A DNA stretch of 64,000 nt from an uncultured Lentisphaeria bacterium. GTDB taxonomy: Bacteria; Verrucomicrobiota; Lentisphaeria; Victivallales; UBA1829. Positions 18,152 to 24,793 of this stretch are shown in pieces; position 1 is the stretch's first letter; every line of letters starts with the position of its first letter. The notes below the pieces were generated by a model. The model made no database searches and was not told the origin of the DNA. It saw only the letters and a program-made list of their open reading frames with translations. The stretch lies in the NCBI GenBank assembly GCA_905197955.1, contig CAJKAR010000004.1, positions 62,001 through 126,000 of the forward strand. The letters are read 5' to 3'. Both the position numbers and the translations under genes were made by a program.

Positions 18152-19297
18152 CTATCCTTTCCGGAGCTGACGCGCGAACTCCCGCGCATTTCGATCGGCT
18201 TCAAGAATCGTATCCATATCGGCCGCTCCTTTTCTGTTGAATTGGTTCATTGTTCGTTCCACGACATCGAAGATTCCCGTAAATTTCAGTTCTCCGGCGC
18301 GGAACCGTTCCACGGCGACTTCATTTGCCGCATTCATCACGGCGCCGGCAATTCCGCCTCTGCGGATCGCCTCGGAGGCGAACAGCAGCGATGGAAAACG
18401 ATCCGTATCCGGATTTTCAAACGTCAGACCGGAAAGACGGGTCAGATCCAGTCTGGCAAGTCCTCCGTCGCACCGCTCCGGGTATGTGAACGCATACTGG
18501 ATCGGGAAACGCATATCCGGACGACTCAACTGTGCCATGACCACTCCATCCTCGAATTCCACCATCGAATGAACAACCGACTGCGGATGCACCAGCACCT
18601 CGATCCGATCCGCTCCCACGGAAAACAGATGATGCGCCTCCATCATCTCCAGCGCCTTGTTCATCAGCGTGGCGGAATCCAGCGTCACCTTCGGTCCCAT
18701 GTTCCAGGTCGGATGCTTCAGAGCTTCGGCGCACGTCACGTTCTCCAGCGCCTCCCGCGGATACTCCCGGAACGGCCCGCCGCTCGCGATCAGGATCACT
18801 TTGCGCACTCCGCCCTGTTTTCCTTCCAGACACTGAAAAACGGCGCTGTGTTCGCTGTCAACCGGAATCAGACGCACTTTTTTTCGTTTTACCGCCTCCA
18901 TCACCAGCGCGCCGGCCATGACCAGCACCTCTTTGCTCGCCAGAGCAATATCTTTTCCCGAGTCGATCGCGGCCAGGACCGGAGGCAATCCCGCCGTTCC
19001 GACAATAGCGCAGAGCACCATATCCACTCCTGGACAGCGCACCAGCTCCTCCACGGCTCTCTTTCCGGCAAACGCCCGGCATCCGGCCGGCAGCAGCGAC
19101 GCCAGTTCCGATCCACGCGATTCATCGCCGGTTGCCGCAAATTCGCATTTCAGCAGAGCGGCCTGCTCCGCCAGACGCTTGAGATTCGAATTCCCCACAA
19201 TTCCCACCACCCGGATTCTGTGACTCAGCGCACAGGCGACCCGTACAGCGTTCTCCCCCACGGAACCGGTGGAGCCGAGGATTATAACATTCTTCAT
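18152..19297 (-). CDS. dxr: 1-deoxy-D-xylulose 5-phosphate reductoisomerase
   Basis: 381 residues. It catalyses the NADPH-dependent rearrangement and reduction of DXP to MEP, the committed step of the non-mevalonate isoprenoid pathway. The N-terminus has the dinucleotide fold (ILGSTGSVGENAV), followed by ALASKEVLVMAG, PVDSEHSAVFQCL (metal-binding Asp and Glu) and ASGGPFREYP, then LDSATLMNKALEMMEAHHLF with the flexible-loop and Glu residues of the family, and a C-terminal helical domain. Length is normal for Dxr. It sits between dtd (22 bases) and rseP (8 bases). Confidence 0.97.
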   Translation of the reverse strand: MKNVIILGSTGSVGENAVRVACALSHRIRVVGIVGNSNLKRLAEQAALLKCEFAATGDESRGSELASLLPAGCRAFAGKRAVEELVRCPGVDMVLCAIVGTAGLPPVLAAIDSGKDIALASKEVLVMAGALVMEAVKRKKVRLIPVDSEHSAVFQCLEGKQGGVRKVILIASGGPFREYPREALENVTCAEALKHPTWNMGPKVTLDSATLMNKALEMMEAHHLFSVGADRIEVLVHPQSVVHSMVEFEDGVVMAQLSRPDMRFPIQYAFTYPERCDGGLARLDLTRLSGLTFENPDTDRFPSLLFASEAIRRGGIAGAVMNAANEVAVERFRAGELKFTGIFDVVERTMNQFNRKGAADMDTILEADRNAREFARQLRKG

Positions 19298-19319
19298 CTC
19301 AAGCGATCCTTTCCTGCTG

Positions 19320-19763
19320 TTATTTGCTGTCGATCAGGAATGTGACAGGGCCATCGTTTTCGATTCCGACCAGCATGTCGGCTCCGAAACGTCCGGTCTC
19401 CACCTGCTTCACTCCAAGCTGTTTGACCAGTTCGACAAATTTTTCATACAACGGTTCGGCAAGTTCCGGACGGGCGGCATTGTCAAATCCCGGACGGCGT
19501 CCTTTGACGCAGTCTCCATACAATGTGAACTGGGAAATAATCAGAGCCCCTCCCCCCACATCCAGCAGAGACAAATTCATTTTGCCGTTTTCATCCGTGA
19601 AAATACGGAGATTGACACATTTGTTTGCAAGATATTCCGCATCGGCCACGGTATCGGTGTGGGTGACTCCGACCAGGATCACGAGTCCTTTGCCGACCCT
19701 GCCGACCACTTCGCCGTCGATGGTCACGCTGCCTTTTGCCGCACGCTGGATCAGAAGTCTCAC
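19320..19763 (-). CDS. dtd: D-aminoacyl-tRNA deacylase
   Basis: 147 residues with a GTG start (19763), four bases after the folE stop. The sequence MRLLIQRAAKGSVTIDGEVV, then ISQFTLYGD and a C-terminal NDGPVTFLIDS, shows the two family motifs: S-Q-F-T-L near the active site and the Gly-cis-Pro region G-P-V-T. The enzyme removes D-amino acids (and glycine mischarged to tRNA-Ala) from tRNAs in the cytoplasm. It is part of the isoprenoid/folate operon only by position. Confidence 0.95.
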   Translation of the reverse strand: MRLLIQRAAKGSVTIDGEVVGRVGKGLVILVGVTHTDTVADAEYLANKCVNLRIFTDENGKMNLSLLDVGGGALIISQFTLYGDCVKGRRPGFDNAARPELAEPLYEKFVELVKQLGVKQVETGRFGADMLVGIENDGPVTFLIDSK

Positions 19764-19767
19764 GTCG

Positions 19768-20316
19768 TCACCCCTTTTTGATGAGGTTCAGGAATTCCAG
19801 TCTCGTCTCCTGTCTCCGACGGAACGATCCCAGCATGGAAGAGGTCACCATTGTGGAATTCTGCTTCTCAACTCCCCGCATCAGCATGCAGAGGTGCTGC
19901 GCCTCCACTACGACTCCGACTCCTTCCGGAGCAATCGATTCCATGATCTGTGTTGCAATCTGCCGGGTCATCCGTTCTTGAATCTGAAGACGGCGCGCGA
20001 ACACATCCACCAGACGAGCCAGTTTGCTCACGCCGAACACCTTCCCTTTCGGCACATAACCGATATGGCATTTGCCGAAAAACGGAAGCATGTGATGTTC
20101 GCACATGCTGTAAAATTCAATGTCGCGGACGATAATCATATCATTGCACTCTTCATTGAAGATCGCTCCGTTGATGACTTTTTCAATGTCCTGCTTGTAG
20201 CCGCGGGTCAGGAATTCGAGACTTTTCCGAACACGTGCCGGAGTCTTGAGCAGACCTTCCCGTTCGGGGTCCTCGCCAAGATCCAGCAGAATCTGTTTGA
20301 TTTCTTCTTCGATCAT
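19768..20316 (-). CDS. folE: GTP cyclohydrolase I
   Basis: 182 residues from the ATG at 20316. It converts GTP to dihydroneopterin triphosphate, first step of folate (and possibly queuosine or pterin) synthesis. Zinc and active-site motifs are present: MCEHHMLPFFGKCHIGYVP, KVFGVSKLARLVD, FARRLQIQERMTRQIA and VVEAQHLCMLMRG. The frame extends upstream into the ispF gene without a stop, but the family start and the six-base distance to the ispF stop favour 20316. Cytoplasmic homodecamer in known examples. Confidence 0.96.
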   Translation of the reverse strand: MIEEEIKQILLDLGEDPEREGLLKTPARVRKSLEFLTRGYKQDIEKVINGAIFNEECNDMIIVRDIEFYSMCEHHMLPFFGKCHIGYVPKGKVFGVSKLARLVDVFARRLQIQERMTRQIATQIMESIAPEGVGVVVEAQHLCMLMRGVEKQNSTMVTSSMLGSFRRRQETRLEFLNLIKKG

Positions 20317-20321
20317 TTCTT

Positions 20322-20810
20322 TCACTTTCTTTTTTCCAGCAGAACGGTGGCAAAGGCTTCGAGTCCCTCCCCCCGTCCGCAAAAGCCCATCCCCTCGGTG
20401 GTCTTTCCTTTGATCGAAACTTGTTCGATGGAAATGCCGAGCGCATGGGCTATGTTTTGACGCATGGCTTCCGTAAATGGAGATATTTTCGGCTTCTGCG
20501 TCACGATTGTCAGATCAATATTGGAAATTTCCCATTCGCGGAAAGCCGGAAGGGAATATGCCTTTTTTAAAAGTTGAATGCTGTCCGCATTCAGGAAAGC
20601 GTCGTCCGTATCGGGGAAAAGTTTGCCGATATCGCCGAGCGCAAGTGCGCCGAGAAGAGCATCGGTCAGCGCATGTGCGGGCGCATCCGCATCACTGTGT
20701 CCGGCAAGTCCCCGGTCATACGGGACAGTCACTCCGCAGAGAATCAGCGGGCGCCCCTCGCAAAAACGATGGGCATCATATCCGGAACCTGTTCTGAAAC
20801 TTCCAGCCAT
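20322..20810 (-). CDS. ispF: 2-C-methyl-D-erythritol 2,4-cyclodiphosphate synthase
   Basis: 162 residues. It forms the cyclic diphosphate intermediate of the MEP pathway. Key motifs are GSGYDAHRF (Asp and His zinc ligands), GHSDADAPAHALTDALLGA and EAMRQNIAHAL, with a C-terminal TTEGMGFCGRGEGL. The start chosen is the ATG at 20810, which forms a TGATG stop-start overlap with the membrane protein gene upstream. An ATG 51 bases further upstream would add 17 residues with no family counterpart. Confidence 0.95.
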   Translation of the reverse strand: MAGSFRTGSGYDAHRFCEGRPLILCGVTVPYDRGLAGHSDADAPAHALTDALLGALALGDIGKLFPDTDDAFLNADSIQLLKKAYSLPAFREWEISNIDLTIVTQKPKISPFTEAMRQNIAHALGISIEQVSIKGKTTEGMGFCGRGEGLEAFATVLLEKRK

Positions 20811-21142
20811 CAGATTCTGCACTCCAGTAGATAATTCCATAATAAGACGGATGCGTAACACATTCCGGCGGAAACGATTGCACGTCCCCAGCTTTTAAAC
20901 ACAAAACTCATCAGACTGAGAACGGCCCCGCTGATCGTCGAAATCACCGAGAGCACCAGTCCGACCGCAAGCATCAGATTCAACCCCGCAAGCATCAGAT
21001 ATCCCCAGAATCCGGGATAGATCCCCGCCTCTTTCCAGCCGGCCTCCACCCCCTCCCCCATCAGGACGAGACCGGCAGCACCGGCGGCAATCAGAAGAGC
21101 TATTCCCGTAAAAAAAATCAGAAATGATATCAGCATTTTCAT
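20810..21142 (-). CDS. Small four-helix membrane protein, unknown function
   Basis: 110 residues, nearly all hydrophobic, with about four membrane segments (residues 4-28, 44-62, 66-86, 88-106). I do not recognise a family. It is first in the ispF-folE-dtd-dxr-rseP-ispG operon, shares one base with ispF (TGATG), and has a promoter directly upstream, so it is a real gene. A role linked to polyprenol or envelope metabolism would fit but is a guess. Confidence 0.7.
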   Translation of the reverse strand: MKMLISFLIFFTGIALLIAAGAAGLVLMGEGVEAGWKEAGIYPGFWGYLMLAGLNLMLAVGLVLSVISTISGAVLSLMSFVFKSWGRAIVSAGMCYASVLLWNYLLECRI

Positions 21143-21177
21143 GAAGGTGGTCTCTCTCCGCGTTTAACAAGTCGGTT

Positions 21178-21206
21178 AATATATCTCCGCAAACTGGTTT
21201 ATTCCA
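21178..21206 (-). promoter_or_regulatory. Putative promoter of the ispF-ispG operon
   Basis: Minus strand: TGGAAT (21206-21201), 17 bases, TATATT (21183-21178), about 36 bases before the ATG at 21142. It has nearly the same layout as the glnS promoter (TGGAAA-17-TATATT). Confidence 0.45.
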
Positions 21207-21237
21207 GATGAATTGAAAAAAAATTTCAGGAGGGTAC

Positions 21238-22017
21238 TTATCTCATGTTCAGGAATTTCCGATGGATCTCCTTGTCGCCATAGGGATCCGGGGCATCCGG
21301 GAGAAGCTCGGAGGCGGAATAGTTGGAGCGGATATTGTCGATTCGGAGAAGATGCGGGGATTCTTCCGCTGTGAAATGAAGTTTCCATGTGCGGCAGCCG
21401 ATTTCGAAGGAACCGTCGGCAAGACGTTCCACCCGTTTCCGTCTGACATTGAATGGATCGGTCGTCAACTGAACCTGGCAGAAATTTTCCATATCGGGTG
21501 CTCCGTTTCGTCTCAGCCACTCCATTTTTTCCTGAGCGGGTCCGGTGAATTCGATCTGCCATGAGTCCACACGGGCTGCGTCAAGCCAGGCGATCCGAGC
21601 ATCCGGGAACGAGTCGATGTCGGCCGAGTACGGCTTGATGTCAAGGATCGGAGTCCCGTCAAGGAGATCGAAGTTGCGGATATGGATTTTCCGTCCCTCC
21701 ACCTGTTCCAGTTTCACGCAGCTGATTCCGATTGGATTCGGCCGGTACGGGGCGCGTGTGGCAAAAACTCCGATCCGGCGTCTGCCGGGGGCGATCGGCG
21801 GATGGACAAACGGACGCCATCCCGAATTCAGATGAAAACAGAAGAGAATCCAGAGCCGGTCAACCCCCTCCAGATCCCGACAGGCATCGACCAGACGGGG
21901 ATCGTCTTCCAGCTGGATCCAGCCGGAATTATCGGCAAACACGCCTTGGCGGGGTGTTTCAAAACGGTAACGGCTGTCGCAATGAAAACAGCCGATCGGA
22001 GTGAATTCAAATGTCAT
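21238..22017 (-). CDS. TrmO-like tRNA methyltransferase (TsaA/YaeB family)
   Basis: 259 residues. The N-terminal half has the beta-barrel SAM-binding motifs of the TsaA/TrmO family: FTPIGCFHCDSRYRFETPRQG, GVDRLWILFCFH, GVFATRAPYRPNPIGISCVK and DLLDGTPILDIKPYSADIDS (each quoted within its run). E. coli TrmO N6-methylates t6A37 of tRNA-Thr(GGU). The C-terminal 100 residues match the extra alpha/beta region of bacterial members, ending in LLRIDNIRSNYSAS. It is three bases upstream-coupled with the carbonic anhydrase gene. Substrate specificity is inferred from family only. Confidence 0.82.
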   Translation of the reverse strand: MTFEFTPIGCFHCDSRYRFETPRQGVFADNSGWIQLEDDPRLVDACRDLEGVDRLWILFCFHLNSGWRPFVHPPIAPGRRRIGVFATRAPYRPNPIGISCVKLEQVEGRKIHIRNFDLLDGTPILDIKPYSADIDSFPDARIAWLDAARVDSWQIEFTGPAQEKMEWLRRNGAPDMENFCQVQLTTDPFNVRRKRVERLADGSFEIGCRTWKLHFTAEESPHLLRIDNIRSNYSASELLPDAPDPYGDKEIHRKFLNMR

Positions 22018-22020
22018 CTG

Positions 22021-22674
22021 TCAGAGAAATTCCATGTTGTCGTCCAGAGGGAGAAATTCCTCTTTTTCCGAGTCATAATCGTACATTTCGCCCTCGTGCA
22101 TATTGAAATACCATCCATGAATCTTAAGTTTTCCCGCTTCAACCCGCTCCCGAATCCACGGAAAGCTCATCAGATTCTCCATGGAAAGCAGAATGGAGGT
22201 CTCTTCGCATGCCCGCAGCTGGAGATCTTTCGAGAGTCCTCCAAGCCGCTCAAGCACCCGTTCCCGCGCAGGTTCGGCAAGCGAAAGCCAGCGGGTGAGA
22301 AACTCGGACGGGTGATTGTGCCACTCCTCCGACATCAGCGTGTGAATTCCTCCGCAGCCGGAGTGCCCGAGTACAATGATGTGCTTCACTTCCAGATGAC
22401 ACACGGCGTATTCAATCGCGGAACTCACACCGTGAAACGCGGAATCCGGATGATACGGCGGAACCAGATTCGCCACATTGCGGATTACGAAGAGTTCTCC
22501 CGGCGCGCTCCGGGTCACATGAGCGGGATCGACTCTGGAGTCGCAGCAGGCGATCATCAAAGTGCCGGGCATCTGGCCGTGCTTCAGTTTTGCGTAGAGT
22601 TCGGTGCTGTCGGAAAAATAGGCTTTGCGGAAATGCTTGAAGCCGTGAATCATTTTCTGAATGGTCGGATCCAT
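22021..22674 (-). CDS. Beta-carbonic anhydrase
   Basis: 217 residues, cytoplasmic. It interconverts CO2 and bicarbonate using zinc bound by Cys44, His104 and Cys107, with the Asp45-Arg47 dyad in CCDSRVD and GHSGCGGI. The helical N-terminus and the C-terminal GWYFNMHEGEMYDYD are typical of the family. Useful for supplying bicarbonate to carboxylases, including carbamoyl-phosphate synthesis that feeds argF, though the genes are not linked. Three bases separate it from the TrmO-like gene. Confidence 0.93.
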   Translation of the reverse strand: MDPTIQKMIHGFKHFRKAYFSDSTELYAKLKHGQMPGTLMIACCDSRVDPAHVTRSAPGELFVIRNVANLVPPYHPDSAFHGVSSAIEYAVCHLEVKHIIVLGHSGCGGIHTLMSEEWHNHPSEFLTRWLSLAEPARERVLERLGGLSKDLQLRACEETSILLSMENLMSFPWIRERVEAGKLKIHGWYFNMHEGEMYDYDSEKEEFLPLDDNMEFL

Positions 22675-22703
22675 GGGTTGCAGTTCTCCCGTAAACGAGG
22701 GGT

Positions 22704-23027
22704 TCAGTCGTATTTCAGATCGAGGTCCGGAGTGTAGTAGTGTTCCGGTTCGGGCAGATCGCGGCCCTGTTCATCCGTAAAGCGGACCTCCTTCAAATGG
22801 GTGCGGAGGATGGGGGTATGTGACGATTCGCAACGATCCGGAGTCTTCAGCGTCACATAGGCTGTACTCATCATGCGTGCGTCATGCGTCAGACCCAGAC
22901 GGTTCATGGAGACCAGCAGTGCCCGCTGACGGCGGTTCAGTCCGTCCCGAACGTCCGGCAGAGAATCCAGCAGTTCCCGATATGCCGCAGGATCTTGTTC
23001 CCGCAGAAGTTCAAATTCATCATCCAT
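22704..23027 (-). CDS. Small protein of unknown function
   Basis: 107 residues from the ATG at 23027; a TTG at 23048 is in frame but GAGGAAA sits at the correct distance from the ATG. The protein is acidic at the N-terminus (MDDEFELLREQDPAAYREL) with a helical middle (RDGLNRRQRALLVSMNRLGL). There are no cysteines in pairs and no membrane segment. I do not recognise it. It is the first gene of a three-gene operon with carbonic anhydrase and the TrmO-like gene. Confidence 0.65.
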   Translation of the reverse strand: MDDEFELLREQDPAAYRELLDSLPDVRDGLNRRQRALLVSMNRLGLTHDARMMSTAYVTLKTPDRCESSHTPILRTHLKEVRFTDEQGRDLPEPEHYYTPDLDLKYD

Positions 23028-23056
23028 TTCTTTTGTTTCCTCGCGCAATATCCGGA

Positions 23057-23085
23057 AAAATACACTCCCGGAGGTTGTTTTTCAA
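23057..23085 (-). promoter_or_regulatory. Putative promoter of the small protein-CA-TrmO operon
   Basis: Minus strand: TTGAAA (23085-23080), 17 bases, TATTTT (23062-23057), about 30 bases before the ATG at 23027. Its -35 region overlaps that of the divergent permease promoter. Confidence 0.5.
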
Positions 23086-23102
23086 TTCGGGGAAATTATA
23101 TT
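23075..23102 (+). promoter_or_regulatory. Putative promoter of the purine permease
   Basis: TTGTTT (23075-23080), 16 bases, TATATT (23097-23102). It would give a leader of roughly 145 bases before the ATG at 23258. I looked for a purine-riboswitch core in that leader and did not find one. Confidence 0.4.
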
Positions 23103-23257
23103 ATTGCATTAATTTGTTTCAGAACAGTCGGACATCGAAAAAAACGATCCCGTACAGGCACGGAGCGGAACTGCGCGATCCTTCCGCAAGTTTTCCAAGA
23201 TGGCGGTTCTGAACAGCAAACCATCAACATCAACAGCAAAGCATTACTTTTTCAAAA

Positions 23258-24625
23258 ATGGACTCTTTTCTCGACCGTTTTTTTCATTACACGGAACATC
23301 AAAGTTCTCTGAAAACAGAAATCATTGCCGGTCTTTCGACGTTTGCGGCAATGGCCTACATCATCTGCATTCAGCCTGCCCTTTTTTCCGGACAGATGAC
23401 CGGGACCCCCACCGGAATGCCGTTCAGCGCACTGGTCACGACCACCTGCATAGCCTCCGCAATCGGCACTATTCTGATGGGCGTTCTGGCGAACTATCCG
23501 ATCGGTCTGGCACCGGGAATGGGCGCCAACTTTTTTGTTTTATTCAGTGTCATGAGCGGCTGTGCGGCGGTTACCGGGGCAAAAACCGGTGATCCGATCG
23601 TCTGGCAGACTGCGATGGGAATTGTGCTGATCTCCGGAATCATTTTCCTGATCACCTCTTTTACGAAACTGCGGAAAATGATGCTGAACTCCCTGAGTCC
23701 GTCCCTGAAATTCGCCATCGTGACGGGAATCGGACTCCTGATTGCCATGCTCGGACTCAAGAACGGCGGCATTATCGCGGTGGAAAACGGACAGTGGACC
23801 TTGAAAACCGCGGTGACGGATCCTGCCACTCTGATTTTCTTCGTTGGACTGATTGTGATAACAGCACTCCATCATTTCAAGATCAAAGGCGGCGTTCTGA
23901 TCGGGATTCTGGTATCCGGGCTGCTTGCGTTTCTCTGCGGGAAAATTCAGTTTTCCGGTATTGTCGGACTTCCCGGGGATCCCATGCCGATCGTTTTTAA
24001 AGCGGATCTGGTCACTGTTCTCCGTCATATTTTTGAACTGCTTCCTCTGATCTTCATCTGCTTCTTTATGGATATGTTCGACACGATGGGAACCATCATC
24101 GGAGTCGCGACTTCGGCAAAACTGCTCAACAAGGACAATGAGATCGAACGCATTGAACGGGTCTTTGCCGCCGATGCAACCGCAACCGTGGCGGGGGCTC
24201 TCTGCGGACAAAGCACGGTTACATCCTATCTGGAGAGCGCCGCTGGTGTCGAATCCGGCGGAAGAACCGGACTGGTTGCCGTGGTAATCGGCCTCTGTTT
24301 CCTGCTTGCCATGTTTTTCGCGCCCTTTATCACGGCGATTGCTGGATATGCGCCGGTAACCTCTTCCGCTCTGGTCGTTGTGGGAGTCATGATGATGGGA
24401 TCCGTCTCGGAAATCCAATGGGACGATTACACAGAAGGTGTTCCGGCTTTCCTTATTTTCACCGGAATACCGTTCAGCAGCAGTATCATCGGAGGGATTT
24501 CTCTCGGAATCATTGCCTATCCTTTCATCAAGATCTGCAGCGGAAGATCCCGGGATCTGAACTGGTTCTCCTACCTTTCTGCGGCATTTCTGATTCTCTA
24601 TCTGCTTCTTCTGAACAGAAACTGA
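23258..24625 (+). CDS. NCS2-family purine permease (guanine/hypoxanthine type)
   Basis: 455 residues with 12-14 membrane segments. It begins RTEIIAGL-like (KTEIIAGLSTFAAMAYIICI), contains GLAPGMGANFFVLFS (signature around the substrate site), MDMFDTMGTIIGVA and GQSTVTSYLESAAGVESGGR, all diagnostic of the AzgA-like branch (AdeP, PbuG) of proton-coupled purine importers in the inner membrane. The start codon has no recognisable ribosome binding site, though it matches the family's N-terminus. It is a single-gene unit divergent from the carbonic-anhydrase operon. Confidence 0.92.
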   Translation: MDSFLDRFFHYTEHQSSLKTEIIAGLSTFAAMAYIICIQPALFSGQMTGTPTGMPFSALVTTTCIASAIGTILMGVLANYPIGLAPGMGANFFVLFSVMSGCAAVTGAKTGDPIVWQTAMGIVLISGIIFLITSFTKLRKMMLNSLSPSLKFAIVTGIGLLIAMLGLKNGGIIAVENGQWTLKTAVTDPATLIFFVGLIVITALHHFKIKGGVLIGILVSGLLAFLCGKIQFSGIVGLPGDPMPIVFKADLVTVLRHIFELLPLIFICFFMDMFDTMGTIIGVATSAKLLNKDNEIERIERVFAADATATVAGALCGQSTVTSYLESAAGVESGGRTGLVAVVIGLCFLLAMFFAPFITAIAGYAPVTSSALVVVGVMMMGSVSEIQWDDYTEGVPAFLIFTGIPFSSSIIGGISLGIIAYPFIKICSGRSRDLNWFSYLSAAFLILYLLLLNRN

Positions 24626-24713
24626 CTTTCTTTTTCTCCGGAAATCCGCTCACAGACCCCCTTCCCTGCCCTGACTTTGACTGGAGAAAAACACATTCTT
24701 TCCCAAAAAGCAT

Positions 24714-24741
24714 TTGCATTTAATGCAACCGGTTGTATTTT
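24714..24741 (+). promoter_or_regulatory. Putative promoter of the GH38 gene
   Basis: TTGCAT (24714-24719), 16 bases, TATTTT (24736-24741). The spacer holds one operator-like palindrome and the expected start of transcription lies in a second, which is the usual geometry for LacI-type repression. Confidence 0.5.
24723..24738. promoter_or_regulatory. LacI-type operator 1
   Basis: ATGCAACCGGTTGTAT is an inverted repeat with a central CG, the shape of LacI/GalR-family operators. It fills the promoter spacer of the GH38 gene. The likely ligand is the LacI-type regulator encoded at 27915-28874. Confidence 0.65.
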
Positions 24742-24748
24742 ATAAAAA

Positions 24749-24760
24749 GCAACCGATTGC
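24749..24760. promoter_or_regulatory. LacI-type operator 2
   Basis: GCAACCGATTGC is a second inverted repeat sharing GCAACCG with operator 1. The two centres are 24 bases apart, a little over two helical turns, close to the transcription start. Confidence 0.6.
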
Positions 24761-24793
24761 ATTTTTCAGTTTTTTAACCAAAAAAGGGAAAAA

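Noticed and set aside
16353..18170. 605-codon plus-strand open frame opposite rseP
   Set aside because: RseP motifs (HELGH, PDZ, LDGG) are on the minus strand; the plus frame is His/Arg-rich shadow.
23103..23257. Purine riboswitch in the permease leader
   Set aside because: Looked for the conserved three-way junction core (TATA-AT-x-x-GG and loop motifs) and did not find it.
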